This document shows, in pieces, positions 38,116 to 47,406 of a stretch of 64,000 bases of DNA; position 1 is the first letter of the stretch; every line of letters begins with the position of its first letter. This stretch comes from Rhizobium sp. ICMP 5592 (lineage in GTDB: Bacteria > Pseudomonadota > Alphaproteobacteria > Rhizobiales > Rhizobiaceae): positions 249,893 through 313,892 of the forward strand of contig NZ_QSNT01000003.1 of NCBI RefSeq assembly GCF_009498525.1, given 5' to 3'. Both the position numbers and the translations under genes were made by a program. Below the pieces are notes generated by a model, which searched no databases, was not told where the DNA came from, and worked only from the letters and a program-made list of their open reading frames with translations.

Positions 38116-39732
38116 ATGACACGCGAAAAAATCTATCTCTTCGACACGACCTTGCGCGACGGGCAGCAGACGCCCGGCATCGACTTTTCGGTCGAGGACA
38201 AGATTTCGATCGCCACCATGCTGGATGAATTCGGCCTCGATTATGTCGAGGGCGGTTATCCCGGTGCCAATCCGACCGATACCGCCTTCTTTGACGAAAA
38301 GAGGACGCAGACGGCCTCCTTCGTCGCCTTCGGCATGACCAAGCGCGCCGGCGTCTCCGCCTCCAACGACCCGGGCCTGGCGAGCCTCCTGCAAGCCAAG
38401 GCCGACGCCATTTGTTTCGTCGCCAAGAGCTGGGACTATCACGTCAAGGTCGCGCTCGGCTGCACCAACGAGGAAAACCTCGAAAGTATTGCCGAAAGCG
38501 TCAAGGCGGCTGTTGGCGCGGGCAAGGAAGCGCTGGTCGACTGCGAACATTTCTTCGACGGCTACAAGGCCAATCCCACTTATGCGCTCGCCTGCGCCAA
38601 GACGGCTTACGAGGCCGGCGCGCGCTGGGTCGTGCTCTGCGACACCAATGGCGGCACGCAGCCGCCGGAGGTGCGCGCCATCGTCGAGGCCGTGATCGCT
38701 GAGGGCGTTCCGGGGCACTGTCTTGGCATTCATGCTCACAATGATACCGGCCAGGCGGTCGCCAATTCGCTTGCCGCCGTCGAAGCCGGCGTGCGGCAGA
38801 TCCAGGGCACGCTGAACGGCATCGGCGAGCGCTGCGGCAATGCCAACCTGATCACGCTGATCCCGACGCTGGCATTGAAAAGAACCTATAGCGAGCGCTT
38901 CGAAACGGCGATCGACGGCGAACGGCTGCTTGGCCTTACCGGCCTGTCGCATGCCTTCGACGAACTGCTGAACCGTTCGCCGGATCATCAAGCGCCCTAT
39001 GTCGGCGCCTCCGCCTTTGCCACCAAGGCCGGCATCCATGCCTCGGCACTGTTGAAGGACCCGCGCACCTATGAGCATGTGCCGCCGGAAAGCGTCGGCA
39101 ATTTCCGCAAGGTCATGGTCTCCGACCAGGGCGGCAAGTCGAATTTCATCAATGCGCTGAAGCGGCGCGGCATCGAGGTCGGCAAGGACGACCCGAAGCT
39201 CGACCGGCTGATCCAGATCGTCAAGGAACGGGAAGCCACGGGTTACGCCTATGAAGGCGCCGACGCCAGCTTCGAGCTTCTGGCCCGCCGCACACTCGGC
39301 ACCATTCCGGAGTTCTTCGCCGTCGATGGCTTCCGCGTCATGGTCGAGCGCCGCTTCGATTCCCATGGCCGGGTAAAAACCGTCTCGGAAGCGGTGGTCA
39401 AAATGATCATTGACGGCCAGACGATCATGTCGGTTGCCGAAGGCGACGGCCCGGTCAATGCGCTCGACCTGGCGCTGCGCAAGGATTTCGGCAAATACCA
39501 ACACGAGATCGACGATCTGGAGCTCGCGGATTTCAAGGTGCGTATCCTCAACGGCGGTACGGGAGCCGTGACCCGCGTCCTGATCGAATCCACCGATAGC
39601 GACGGCGTGCGCTGGTGGACGGTCGGCGTTTCAGAAAACATCATCGACGCCTCCTTCCAGGCGCTGATGGATTCCGTCATCTACAAGCTGATGAAGAACC
39701 GGCATATGGCGGGCAGAATAGCAGCGGAGTGA
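38116..39732 (+). CDS. cimA: (R)-citramalate synthase
   Basis: CimA condenses pyruvate with acetyl-CoA to (R)-citramalate, a threonine-independent route to isoleucine. The 538-aa protein belongs to the LeuA/CimA HMGL-like family: metal and catalytic motif LFDTTLRDGQQTPGIDFS, GGYPGANPTD, CDTNGGTQPPEV, GIHAHNDTGQAVANS, then the LeuA dimer/allosteric domain (about 380-538). The N-terminus and total length favour CimA over LeuA. GGAGGAAACAGT precedes the ATG. Confidence 0.92.
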   Translation: MTREKIYLFDTTLRDGQQTPGIDFSVEDKISIATMLDEFGLDYVEGGYPGANPTDTAFFDEKRTQTASFVAFGMTKRAGVSASNDPGLASLLQAKADAICFVAKSWDYHVKVALGCTNEENLESIAESVKAAVGAGKEALVDCEHFFDGYKANPTYALACAKTAYEAGARWVVLCDTNGGTQPPEVRAIVEAVIAEGVPGHCLGIHAHNDTGQAVANSLAAVEAGVRQIQGTLNGIGERCGNANLITLIPTLALKRTYSERFETAIDGERLLGLTGLSHAFDELLNRSPDHQAPYVGASAFATKAGIHASALLKDPRTYEHVPPESVGNFRKVMVSDQGGKSNFINALKRRGIEVGKDDPKLDRLIQIVKEREATGYAYEGADASFELLARRTLGTIPEFFAVDGFRVMVERRFDSHGRVKTVSEAVVKMIIDGQTIMSVAEGDGPVNALDLALRKDFGKYQHEIDDLELADFKVRILNGGTGAVTRVLIESTDSDGVRWWTVGVSENIIDASFQALMDSVIYKLMKNRHMAGRIAAE

Positions 39733-39804
39733 TCCGCCGCTCATCAAAAACCTTGACCATGCCGTCAAGGAAATGAATTGGCCCTGCTCCGCGCTTTGGA
39801 GTAG

Positions 39805-39836
39805 TCCCGTCCTAAAGAAAAAATATTAGGACGGGA
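39805..39836 (+). promoter_or_regulatory. Inverted repeat over the rarD ribosome-binding site
   Basis: TCCCGTCCTAA (39805-39815) and TTAGGACGGGA (39826-39836) form a perfect 11-bp stem around the A-rich loop AGAAAAAATA. The right arm includes AGGACGGGA, the only plausible Shine-Dalgarno for the rarD ATG at 39844. An mRNA folding here would hide the ribosome site; as DNA it could be an operator. A second small hairpin (CCTTGAC-N6-GTCAAGG, 39751-39770) lies upstream. Confidence 0.6.
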
Positions 39837-39843
39837 AACACCA

Positions 39844-40755
39844 ATGGCTACCGATACGGTTGTACCTGACGTCAAGAACGAGGACAGCCTGCGCGGCTTC
39901 GGCTTCGCGCTAACGGCCTACCTCTTCTGGGGCGTCTTGCCACTTTACATGAAAGCCTTGGCGCACATCCCCGCCACGGAGATCGTCGCCCACCGTATTT
40001 TATGGTCCGTGCCCGTTGCCGGCATCGTGCTTCTGGCGCTTGGTCGTATGGGCGATATCAAGGCGGCGCTCAGCAGTCCACGCACGGTCGCCATGGTATC
40101 GCTGACGGCGACGCTGGTGACCATTAACTGGGGAACCTATGTCTGGGCGATCAGTGCCGGACATTCCCTCGACGCGGCGCTCGGCTATTTCATCAATCCG
40201 CTGTTCAGTATCGCCCTCGGCGCCCTGCTGTTGAAGGAGAAGCTGGCGCCGCTACAGATCGCCGCGATCTGCCTTGCAGCGGCGGCAGTGGTCATTCTGA
40301 CCATCGAGGCCGGCACCGTGCCCTGGGTGGCGCTGACGCTGACCTTGTCCTGGGGCTTCTATGCCTTTTTCCGCAAGACGCTGCCGGTAGGGGCAAACCA
40401 GGGCTTTTTCCTGGAGGTACTGCTCCTCTGCATTCCGGCTGCGCTTTACATCCTCTATCTGGAAGCGCGCGGCGAAGGCCATCTCTACCGCACGGGCATC
40501 ACGGATACGGCGCTTCTGCTCGGTTGCGGCCTGGTAACCGCGCTGCCGCTGATGATCTTCGCCAACGGAGCGAAGCTGCTCAGGCTCTCCACCATCGGCA
40601 TCATGCAGTATATCGCGCCGACGATGATCTTCCTCATCGCCATCTTCCTGTTCAAGGAGCCTTTCGGCACGACGCAGATGACAGCCTTCTCGCTGATCTG
40701 GGCGGGACTGGTGCTCTATAGCTGGTCAATGCTGCGTCAGAGCCGGGCGCGCTAA
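39844..40755 (+). CDS. rarD: RarD protein, EamA-type transporter
   Basis: A 303-aa drug/metabolite-superfamily permease with about ten membrane segments (two EamA repeats). GFGFALTAYLFWGVLPLYMKALAHIPATEIVAHRILWSVPVAGIVLL is the RarD-type N-terminus, and QYIAPTMIFLIAIFLFKEPFG the C-terminal repeat. RarD members are linked to chloramphenicol sensitivity in Pseudomonas, but the substrate is not known. A perfect hairpin covers its ribosome-binding site. Confidence 0.93.
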   Translation: MATDTVVPDVKNEDSLRGFGFALTAYLFWGVLPLYMKALAHIPATEIVAHRILWSVPVAGIVLLALGRMGDIKAALSSPRTVAMVSLTATLVTINWGTYVWAISAGHSLDAALGYFINPLFSIALGALLLKEKLAPLQIAAICLAAAAVVILTIEAGTVPWVALTLTLSWGFYAFFRKTLPVGANQGFFLEVLLLCIPAALYILYLEARGEGHLYRTGITDTALLLGCGLVTALPLMIFANGAKLLRLSTIGIMQYIAPTMIFLIAIFLFKEPFGTTQMTAFSLIWAGLVLYSWSMLRQSRAR

Positions 40756-40783
40756 CCGCTAAACGTGGTTAGCAAATCTTTAA

Positions 40784-41407
40784 TCAGAGCTTCGAGATAA
40801 CCGCCTCTTCGCCGTCACGCGGTCCCTGCGTTTCGGCGGCATGCTTGCGGATCGCCGGGATGATATCGGCGATCTGGTCGATGACCAGGGGCTGGACGCG
40901 GTGGCTCGTATGGATGAAGCCTTCCTCCGTCATGTGGCGGATCAGCTCCATCATCGGGTCCCAGAAACCGTTGATATTGGCGAAGACCATCGGCTTTTCA
41001 TGACGGCCGAGCTGACCCCAGGTCATGATCTCGACAATCTCCTCCAGCGTGCCGATACCGCCCGGCAGCGCGACGAAGGCGTCGGCGCGCTCGAACATGC
41101 CGTGTTTGCGAGTATGCATGTCCGGGGTTATGATGAGTTCGTCCAACTGGCCGAGCGAATGACGCGTCGCTTCCATATCGACGAGGAATTCCGGAATGAT
41201 GCCGGTGACCTTGCCGCCATGCGACAGGACACCGCTTGCCACAGCGCCCATGATGCCCTTCGTTCCGCCGCCATAGACGAGACGCAGCCCGCTCTCGGCG
41301 ATGTGCTTGCCAAGCTCGCGGCCCGCGGCCATGTGGGCAGGATCACGTCCCGGCCTGGAGCCGCAATAGACGCAAATGGATCGAATTGGCGCAGAATCGT
41401 CAGTCAT
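40784..41407 (-). CDS. LOG family protein (TIGR00730 Rossmann fold)
   Basis: A 207-aa protein of the LOG/TIGR00730 family. Family members are cytokinin riboside 5'-monophosphate phosphoribohydrolases, or nucleotide 5'-monophosphate nucleosidases in bacteria. The signature P-G-G-x-G-T-x-x-E is present as ALPGGIGTLEEIVE, with YGGGTKGIMGAVA and GVLSHGGKVTGIIPEFL. I chose ATG 41407 (MTDDSAPIRS). It is convergent with rarD. In a plant-associated bacterium cytokinin release is attractive, but purine salvage is equally possible. Confidence 0.9.
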   Translation of the reverse strand: MTDDSAPIRSICVYCGSRPGRDPAHMAAGRELGKHIAESGLRLVYGGGTKGIMGAVASGVLSHGGKVTGIIPEFLVDMEATRHSLGQLDELIITPDMHTRKHGMFERADAFVALPGGIGTLEEIVEIMTWGQLGRHEKPMVFANINGFWDPMMELIRHMTEEGFIHTSHRVQPLVIDQIADIIPAIRKHAAETQGPRDGEEAVISKL

Positions 41408-41562
41408 GCATGCAAACAACTATGCTGCAGATGCTCAGTCAAGAATTTTCACAAGAAAACTTGTGCCAGAACATGCGGAAATGGCTGAGAAAGCTTGTAA
41501 AAGCAGGCGAAATCGTTAGCAATTTCAAGAGTGGGGACGATGCCGCCGCTTGGAGATGAATG

Positions 41563-43599
41563 ATGATGAAGAACCGTGCCGGCTGGCTGGCTCTGTTGGT
41601 GCTGGTAATTGCGACCCTGCTGATGGTCTTTTTCGTGATGCCGCGCATCAACGGCGACAAAAAGCCGATTGGCGACGCCGTCAATCAGGCCAGTGACGCG
41701 GTAAAGAACACGATTACGGAGAGCGCGCAAAAGGCTGACGATGCGGCGCAAAAGGCAAGCGAAGCAACGCAGAACGCTACCGCGACCGCAACCAATGCCG
41801 CCGATGTCGTCAAGAAACTCACCGATCTCAGCGGCGCGGCGACCGCCTCCCTCACCGATCTCAAGGCGCTCTTCAAGGACGGCAAGGGTCCGAGCGAGGA
41901 TATATTCGCAGCCGCCAAAACGAAAGTGATCACGACGCTGCAAGCAGTCGTCGGCTTTACCGTTCCGCAAGGGACCGACGCCACGACCGCCGCCCTGGTC
42001 GACAAAGCGCATGACGGCGCCGGCAAGGCCCTCACCATCATTCAGTCGCTTCCGGAAAACATCGCCGAGGCCGGTGCCGCGATCGACAAGGCGCTGGCGG
42101 CGCTGACAGGCCAGACCGAACCGCAGACACAGGCCGCGGCCGGATCCTCGACGCCGTCCTTCGACGTGCTGCGTGTCGAGCCCGATGGCTCCACCGTCAT
42201 TGCCGGCTCGGCCGAACCCAATTCCAAGCTGGAAATCATCGACGGCGACAAGGTGGTGACGACGACACAGGTCGGGCCGACCGGCGATTTCGTTGCCGTG
42301 CTCGACAACCCGCTGCCACCCGGCGACCATGAACTGGCGCTGCGCGCAACCGGCAAGGACGGCAAGGTCGTGACATCGGAAGAAGTCGCCACCGTTTCGG
42401 TTCCGAAGGACGACAAGAGCCAGCTTCTCGCCATGGTGTCCAAACCCGGCGCGGCAAGCCGCATCATCACCGCGCCATCGTCCAAGCAGGGACGCGTCAC
42501 TTCCGGCGAACAGACAACGGCCGCCAACGCGCCGGCAACCGCCACCGATGCCAAACCGCAGGACAATGCCGCCGTCGCCTCTGCCAATCCAGCCGCCGGC
42601 ACCAATGCCGCCACCCCGCCTGCCACAACATCCGGCGGCGAGCCTGACGTGATGGTCAATGCGGTCGAGATCGAGAACGACCGCATCTTCGTTGCCGGAG
42701 CGACCAAGCCGAACGCCAAGGTTCGCGCCTATGCCGACGACAAGCTGATCGGCGAGATCACGGCTGGAGCCGATGGGCACTTCGTCGTCGACGGCACCTT
42801 GCCTCTGGCGGTCGGCGATCACAAGATCCGGGTCGATGTCCTCGGTGCCAATGGCGACGTGGTGGTCCGCACCAGCGTCAACTTCACCCGCCCCGCGGGC
42901 AATCAGGTGACAGTCGCGGCGCAGACGCCCGCGGCTGCCGGTGCCAGCGGCAGTCCTGCCACCACCACCATGGTGCCGCTCGACGAAGGCGAACTCGGCA
43001 AGCTGACGGAGAATGCCTCCAAGGCCTTTACCCTGCTGAAGGGCCTGTTTGCCGACGGCAAGCAGCCGAATGCCGAACAGCTCGCCGCCGCCCGTTCGGG
43101 AACGGAAATCGCGCTCAAGTCCCTTTCGGAATTCCGTCCCACGATCGATGCGAATGCGGCATTGAAACAGGCGGCCACGGATGCCTCCAACGCCGCGCTC
43201 AAGGCGCTGTCCGCGCTACAGGCCCTGCCGAAGGATTCGAAGTCGGTCGGCGCTGCGCTGCCCAATCTGGAACAGCTGATCGCCGCTGTCGCCAAGCCCA
43301 GGACAGCGCCGCCGGCAAGCGCCGAAACCGCCTCCAATGGCGGTCCCAAGACCCTTGAGCAGGCGCCGCTATCGCAAGACACCAATGCGGTCATCATCCG
43401 CCGCGGCGATACGCTCTGGCAGATCTCCCGCCGTATCTATGGCGCCGGCGTGCGCTATACGACGATCTATATCGCCAACGAAGACAAGATCAACAATCCG
43501 GACCGCATCCTGCCGGGCCAGGTCTTCGGCCTACCGAAGGACGCGCTGCCGAATGCGGAAGAGCTGCACCGCAAGCGGCTTTCGGGCGAGCATCTGTAA
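41563..43599 (+). CDS. Envelope-anchored protein with duplicated helical domain, two Ig-like domains and LysM
   Basis: A 678-aa protein with one N-terminal membrane anchor (WLALLVLVIATLLMVFFVM) and the rest periplasmic. Order: an Ala/Thr-rich linker; helical segment A (~75-180, LKALFKDGKGPSEDIFAAAKT...); Ig-like domain 1 (~205-290); a Thr/Ala-rich low-complexity linker; Ig-like domain 2 (~365-450); helical segment B (~475-575, LKGLFADGKQPNAEQLAAARS...), clearly related to A; then a C-terminal LysM (VIIRRGDTLWQISRRIYG...ILPGQVFGLP), which binds peptidoglycan. Three ATGs in tandem follow GGAG; 41563 has the best spacing. The LysM suggests a wall-binding structural role. No enzymatic domain is seen. 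Confidence 0.85.
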   Translation: MMKNRAGWLALLVLVIATLLMVFFVMPRINGDKKPIGDAVNQASDAVKNTITESAQKADDAAQKASEATQNATATATNAADVVKKLTDLSGAATASLTDLKALFKDGKGPSEDIFAAAKTKVITTLQAVVGFTVPQGTDATTAALVDKAHDGAGKALTIIQSLPENIAEAGAAIDKALAALTGQTEPQTQAAAGSSTPSFDVLRVEPDGSTVIAGSAEPNSKLEIIDGDKVVTTTQVGPTGDFVAVLDNPLPPGDHELALRATGKDGKVVTSEEVATVSVPKDDKSQLLAMVSKPGAASRIITAPSSKQGRVTSGEQTTAANAPATATDAKPQDNAAVASANPAAGTNAATPPATTSGGEPDVMVNAVEIENDRIFVAGATKPNAKVRAYADDKLIGEITAGADGHFVVDGTLPLAVGDHKIRVDVLGANGDVVVRTSVNFTRPAGNQVTVAAQTPAAAGASGSPATTTMVPLDEGELGKLTENASKAFTLLKGLFADGKQPNAEQLAAARSGTEIALKSLSEFRPTIDANAALKQAATDASNAALKALSALQALPKDSKSVGAALPNLEQLIAAVAKPRTAPPASAETASNGGPKTLEQAPLSQDTNAVIIRRGDTLWQISRRIYGAGVRYTTIYIANEDKINNPDRILPGQVFGLPKDALPNAEELHRKRLSGEHL

Positions 43600-43626
43600 A
43601 AGGCACTCTCGATAGACGGACACGAT

Positions 43627-43662
43627 ATGGCCAGGCGCGATCAACGCCTGGCCATTGCTTTT
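43627..43662 (+). terminator. Terminator after the LysM gene
   Basis: An 11-bp perfect stem (ATGGCCAGGCG 43627-43637, CGCCTGGCCAT 43645-43655), then TGCTTTTA. Confidence 0.85.
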
Positions 43663-43794
43663 ACCCGCCATAAAAATGGTATAAGCCTGCCTCCAACCCC
43701 ATTGCCCTGGTCATGATCCGACCGGGCCTTTCCAGCCAGGCTGCACCATTGCGCGCCACTGCCTGGCCGCCTCACATATTCGCCGGAGACGGAC

Positions 43795-45681
43795 ATGGCA
43801 GACCGCAAGAAAACCATATCGGCGGATTCCAGCAATCCATTGAATACGCTCATCAATCTCTGGCCCTATATGTGGCCGACGGGGCGCATGGACCTGAAGA
43901 TGCGGGTCGTCTGGGCGACCGTCTACCTGCTGATCTCGAAATTCTTCCTGCTGCTGGTGCCCTATTTCTTCAAATGGTCCGTCGATGCGCTGAACGGCAA
44001 GCTGGACATGCAGGGCATCCTGCCGGCCTTCATGGTCGGCGCCCTCGCGCTAATCGTCGCCACCAACGTCACGCGCCTCATCCAGCTCGGCCTCAATCAG
44101 CTCCGCGACTCGCTGTTCGCCAGCGTCGGCCAATATGCCGTGCGCCAGCTCGCCTACCGGACCTTCGTGCACATTCACCAGCTGTCGCTGCGCTTTCATC
44201 TCGAACGCAAGACCGGCGGCCTGTCGCGCGTCATCGAGCGCGGCACCAAGGGCATCGAGACGATCGTCCGCTTCACCATCCTCAACACCGTCCCGACCTT
44301 CGTCGAGTTCCTTTTGACCGCCATCATCTTCTGGCGCGGCTACGGCTTTTCCTATCTCGCGATCACGGCGGTCACGGTCTGGCTCTATATCTGGTTCACC
44401 GTCAAAGCGAGCGACTGGCGCATCTCCATCCGCCGGACGATGAACGAGAGCGATACGGACGCCAACACCAAGGCGATCGATTCACTGTTGAACTTCGAGA
44501 CGGTCAAATATTTCGGCAACGAGGAGATGGAGGCCAAGCGCTTCGACCAGTCGATGGCGCGTTACGAGAAAGCCGCCACCGGTGTCTGGACCTCACTCGG
44601 CTGGCTGAACTTCGGCCAGGGCGTGATCTTCGGGCTGGGCACCACGGTCATGATGGTGGTCTCCGGCTGGGCTGTTCTCAACGGCCACCAGACTGTCGGC
44701 GACTTCGTCTTCATCAATGCCATGCTGCTGCAGCTTTCCGTGCCGCTCAACTTCATCGGCTTCGTCTACCGCGAAATCCGCCAGGGTCTGACCGACATCG
44801 AGGAGATGTTCGACCTTCTGGAGGTCAAGCCCGAGGTGACGGATGCGCCAGACGCCAGGGAACTTGTCATCGGCCAGGGCGCGATTGCCTTCAAGGACGT
44901 GCATTTCGCCTATGACGCCGCCCGGCCGATCCTCAAAGGCATCTCGTTCGATGTGCCGGCCGGCAAGACTGTCGCCGTTGTCGGTCCCTCGGGCGCCGGC
45001 AAATCGACACTTTCGCGGCTGCTCTACCGCTTCTACGACGTCCAGAGCGGCACGATCACCATCGACGGCCAGGATCTGCGCGCAGTGACGCAGAAGAGCT
45101 TGCGCAAGGTGATCGGCATGGTGCCGCAGGACACCGTGCTCTTCAACGACACCATCGCCTATAACATCCGCTATGGCCGGCCGGGCGCGAGCGAAGCGGA
45201 GGTGACGGCAGCGGCCGAAATCGCCCAGATCGGCAACTTTATCCGCCAACTGCCCGAGGGTTTCGAGACCAAGGTCGGCGAACGCGGCCTGAAGCTGTCC
45301 GGCGGCGAAAAGCAGCGCGTCGCCATTGCCCGCACCGTGCTCAAGGCTCCGCCCGTGCTCATCCTCGATGAAGCAACCTCGGCGCTGGACACCACGACCG
45401 AGCAGGAAATCCAGACGGCCCTAGATGTCGTTTCGAAGAACCGCACGACGCTGGTCATCGCCCACCGGCTCTCCACTGTCATCGGCGCCGACGAGATCAT
45501 CGTGCTGAAAAGCGGCGAGATTGCCGAACGCGGCACCCATGCCGCGCTTCTGGAACAGAACGGCCTCTACGCCTCGATGTGGAACCGCCAGCGCGAGGCA
45601 ACGCAGGCCGAGGAACATCTGAAGCAGGTGCGCGAGAACGACGACCTCGGCGTCGTCAACCGGCTGGCGCCGGCGCGCTGA
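43795..45681 (+). CDS. Atm1-type ABC exporter (heavy-metal/glutathione family)
   Basis: A 628-aa half-transporter: six membrane segments (~25-330) and a C-terminal ATPase. Walker A is [15 protein letters not shown]-loop MVPQDTVLF, signature LSGGEKQRVAIART, Walker B VLILDEATSALD and the switch His in IAHRLST. FFKWSVDALNG, RLGLNQLRDSLFASVGQYAVRQLAYRTFVHIHQLSLRFHLERKTGGLSRVIERGTKGIE-type sequence (read at about 95-155) and NYETVKYF-type FETVKYFGNEEME are typical of Atm1/ABCB7. Such proteins export glutathione-linked metal or sulfur species. It probably works as a homodimer. Substrate is inference. Confidence 0.93.
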   Translation: MADRKKTISADSSNPLNTLINLWPYMWPTGRMDLKMRVVWATVYLLISKFFLLLVPYFFKWSVDALNGKLDMQGILPAFMVGALALIVATNVTRLIQLGLNQLRDSLFASVGQYAVRQLAYRTFVHIHQLSLRFHLERKTGGLSRVIERGTKGIETIVRFTILNTVPTFVEFLLTAIIFWRGYGFSYLAITAVTVWLYIWFTVKASDWRISIRRTMNESDTDANTKAIDSLLNFETVKYFGNEEMEAKRFDQSMARYEKAATGVWTSLGWLNFGQGVIFGLGTTVMMVVSGWAVLNGHQTVGDFVFINAMLLQLSVPLNFIGFVYREIRQGLTDIEEMFDLLEVKPEVTDAPDARELVIGQGAIAFKDVHFAYDAARPILKGISFDVPAGKTVAVVGPSGAGKSTLSRLLYRFYDVQSGTITIDGQDLRAVTQKSLRKVIGMVPQDTVLFNDTIAYNIRYGRPGASEAEVTAAAEIAQIGNFIRQLPEGFETKVGERGLKLSGGEKQRVAIARTVLKAPPVLILDEATSALDTTTEQEIQTALDVVSKNRTTLVIAHRLSTVIGADEIIVLKSGEIAERGTHAALLEQNGLYASMWNRQREATQAEEHLKQVRENDDLGVVNRLAPAR

Positions 45682-45755
45682 AGCAAGCGGCTGTCATGAG
45701 ACTGAGATACCCGCTTGATAGCGAGAGCGGTCACTCATTCGAAAAGGCCCCCCGA

Positions 45756-46454
45756 ATGCGCAATCTCGCCAGAACCTTTACCCTTCTTCTCGCCGTCGGT
45801 CTTGCCGCGCCGGCTTTTGCCGACGACGCCAAGCCGTTTGCCGATGCCAAGGAGATCAATCTCCTGAACCTTCTGCCCCCACCGCCGGCCAATGACTCGG
45901 CCCAGACCAAAGCCGAGCTGGGAGAAATCCTGACGCTGCAGGTCACCCGCACCCCGGACATGGCGGCCCGCGCCGTTGCAGATGCCGAGGAAAACGTCTG
46001 GCGCTTCTCCGACGTCATCGACAATCCGAAGTTCACCAAGGAAAACCTTCCGAAGTTCTCGGCCTTTTTCGACCGCATCGTCGAGACCGAAGGCGCTGTC
46101 GTCGACCCGGCCAAGGATGTTTGGAAGCGCCCGCGTCCGCATCTCTACAGCGACCTCGTCAAGCCGATCGTGCCTCTGTCGAAGTCCGGTTCCTATCCGT
46201 CTGGCCACACGACGCTCGGAACGCTGATGGGTATCGTGCTTTCGAACATGGTGCCGGAGAAGAAGGCTGCCATCATGACCCGCGCCTGGGAATACGGCCA
46301 TAACCGTATCGTCGGCGGCATACACTACGCCACCGACATCGAGGCCGGCCGCATCGCGGGCACGGTGATCGCACAGACCATCACCACGCATGAGGACTAC
46401 AAGGCCGAATATGAGGACGCCAGGGAAGAGCTGCGCGCCGCCCTCGGCCTTTGA
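45756..46454 (+). CDS. Periplasmic class A-like acid phosphatase (PAP2 fold)
   Basis: A 232-aa secreted phosphatase with a signal peptide (MRNLARTFTLLLAVGLAAPAFADD) and all three PAP2 motifs: KRPRPHLYSD, SGSYPSGHTTLG and GHNRIVGGIHYATDIEAGR. This matches PhoN/PhoC-type non-specific acid phosphatases that release phosphate from organic esters in the periplasm. I chose ATG 45756 because it starts the signal peptide; the open frame upstream from 45579 overlaps the ABC gene. Unlike the PAP2 protein at 918-1700, its PSGH motif is intact. A terminator follows. Confidence 0.9.
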   Translation: MRNLARTFTLLLAVGLAAPAFADDAKPFADAKEINLLNLLPPPPANDSAQTKAELGEILTLQVTRTPDMAARAVADAEENVWRFSDVIDNPKFTKENLPKFSAFFDRIVETEGAVVDPAKDVWKRPRPHLYSDLVKPIVPLSKSGSYPSGHTTLGTLMGIVLSNMVPEKKAAIMTRAWEYGHNRIVGGIHYATDIEAGRIAGTVIAQTITTHEDYKAEYEDAREELRAALGL

Positions 46455-46482
46455 TCATCGCTGAGCACAGCACGGGCATAAC

Positions 46483-46513
46483 AAGCCGCCGGACCATCTT
46501 CCGGCGGCTTTTC
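46483..46513 (+). terminator. Terminator after the acid phosphatase
   Basis: An 11-bp perfect stem (AAGCCGCCGGA 46483-46493, TCCGGCGGCTT 46500-46510) with a 6-nt loop and TTTTC. Confidence 0.88.
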
Positions 46514-46687
46514 ATTTGCTGCCGCGACAGCCCTTTCGACGACGCAACGGCACGCAGATGATCATTCGTTTCGGAATGCAAGCTTATCCCGGCCGGTTTC
46601 GCCTGGGGGTGACCGCGCGAAACCATTGCCCATGACGGCTTTTGCCTGTAGTCACCGTCAACTGGCAATCATAGGAGCCCGCCATCG

Positions 46688-47386
46688 ATGAGCTTGTTGA
46701 ATAGCGTCCGCAACGTAATCGTCCCCGTGCACAAGGAAGGCTATCCCTTCGTCGCAGGCTTCTTTGTTGCATCGCTGGTTCTCGGCTGGGTCTTCAAGCC
46801 GCTCTTCTGGATCGGCCTGATCCTGACGCTCTGGTGTGCCTATTTCTTCCGCGACCCCGAGCGCATGACGGCGCAGGACGACGATCTCGCCATATCGCCC
46901 GCCGACGGCAAGGTCTCCGGCGTGCAAATGGTAACGCCGCCGGCCGAGCTCAATCTCGGCACCGAGCCGATGCTGCGCGTGTCGATCTTCATGAATGTCT
47001 TCGATTGCCATGTGAACCGCTCGCCGATGCGCGGCCGCATCACCAATATCGCCTATCGCCAGGGCAGCTTCCTCAATGCGGAACTGGATAAAGCCAGCGA
47101 ACAGAACGAGCGCAACGGCCTCACGATCGAAACCAAGCATGGTGAGATCGGCGTCGTGCAGATCGCCGGCCTTGTTGCCCGCCGCATCCTTTGCTTCGTC
47201 AACGTCAACGAGCCGCTGGACGCCGGTGAGCGCATCGGCCTGATCCGCTTCGGTTCGCGCCTCGATGTCTTCCTTCCCGCAGGTGCCGAACCGCGCGTCG
47301 CGGTCGGCCAAAGGGCAATTGCCGGCGAGACCGTGATCGCTGAATTCGGTTCGCCGAAAGGCCCGACCGTTAGCCGCCGCAGCTGA
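46688..47386 (+). CDS. psd: Phosphatidylserine decarboxylase
   Basis: Psd decarboxylates phosphatidylserine to phosphatidylethanolamine at the inner membrane. The 232-aa proenzyme is of the short type found in rhizobia. It has N-terminal hydrophobic segments ([34 protein letters not shown]), [26 protein letters not shown] and the self-cleavage site G-S in [11 protein letters not shown], where the Ser becomes the pyruvoyl group. pssA follows after 20 nt, so the two PE-synthesis steps are coupled. Confidence 0.95.
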   Translation: MSLLNSVRNVIVPVHKEGYPFVAGFFVASLVLGWVFKPLFWIGLILTLWCAYFFRDPERMTAQDDDLAISPADGKVSGVQMVTPPAELNLGTEPMLRVSIFMNVFDCHVNRSPMRGRITNIAYRQGSFLNAELDKASEQNERNGLTIETKHGEIGVVQIAGLVARRILCFVNVNEPLDAGERIGLIRFGSRLDVFLPAGAEPRVAVGQRAIAGETVIAEFGSPKGPTVSRRS

Positions 47387-47406
47387 GCCCCGAGGAAACG
47401 AGCAGG

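Noticed and set aside
39751..39770. CCTTGAC-N6-GTCAAGG hairpin as the cimA terminator
   Set aside because: The T5 run follows only on the minus strand, where no gene reads toward it; on the plus strand it is followed by AAAT.
43713..44915. 400-codon plus-strand frame overlapping the ABC exporter
   Set aside because: It is a +1/+2 frame shadow of the Atm1-type gene, rich in Arg/His/Pro.
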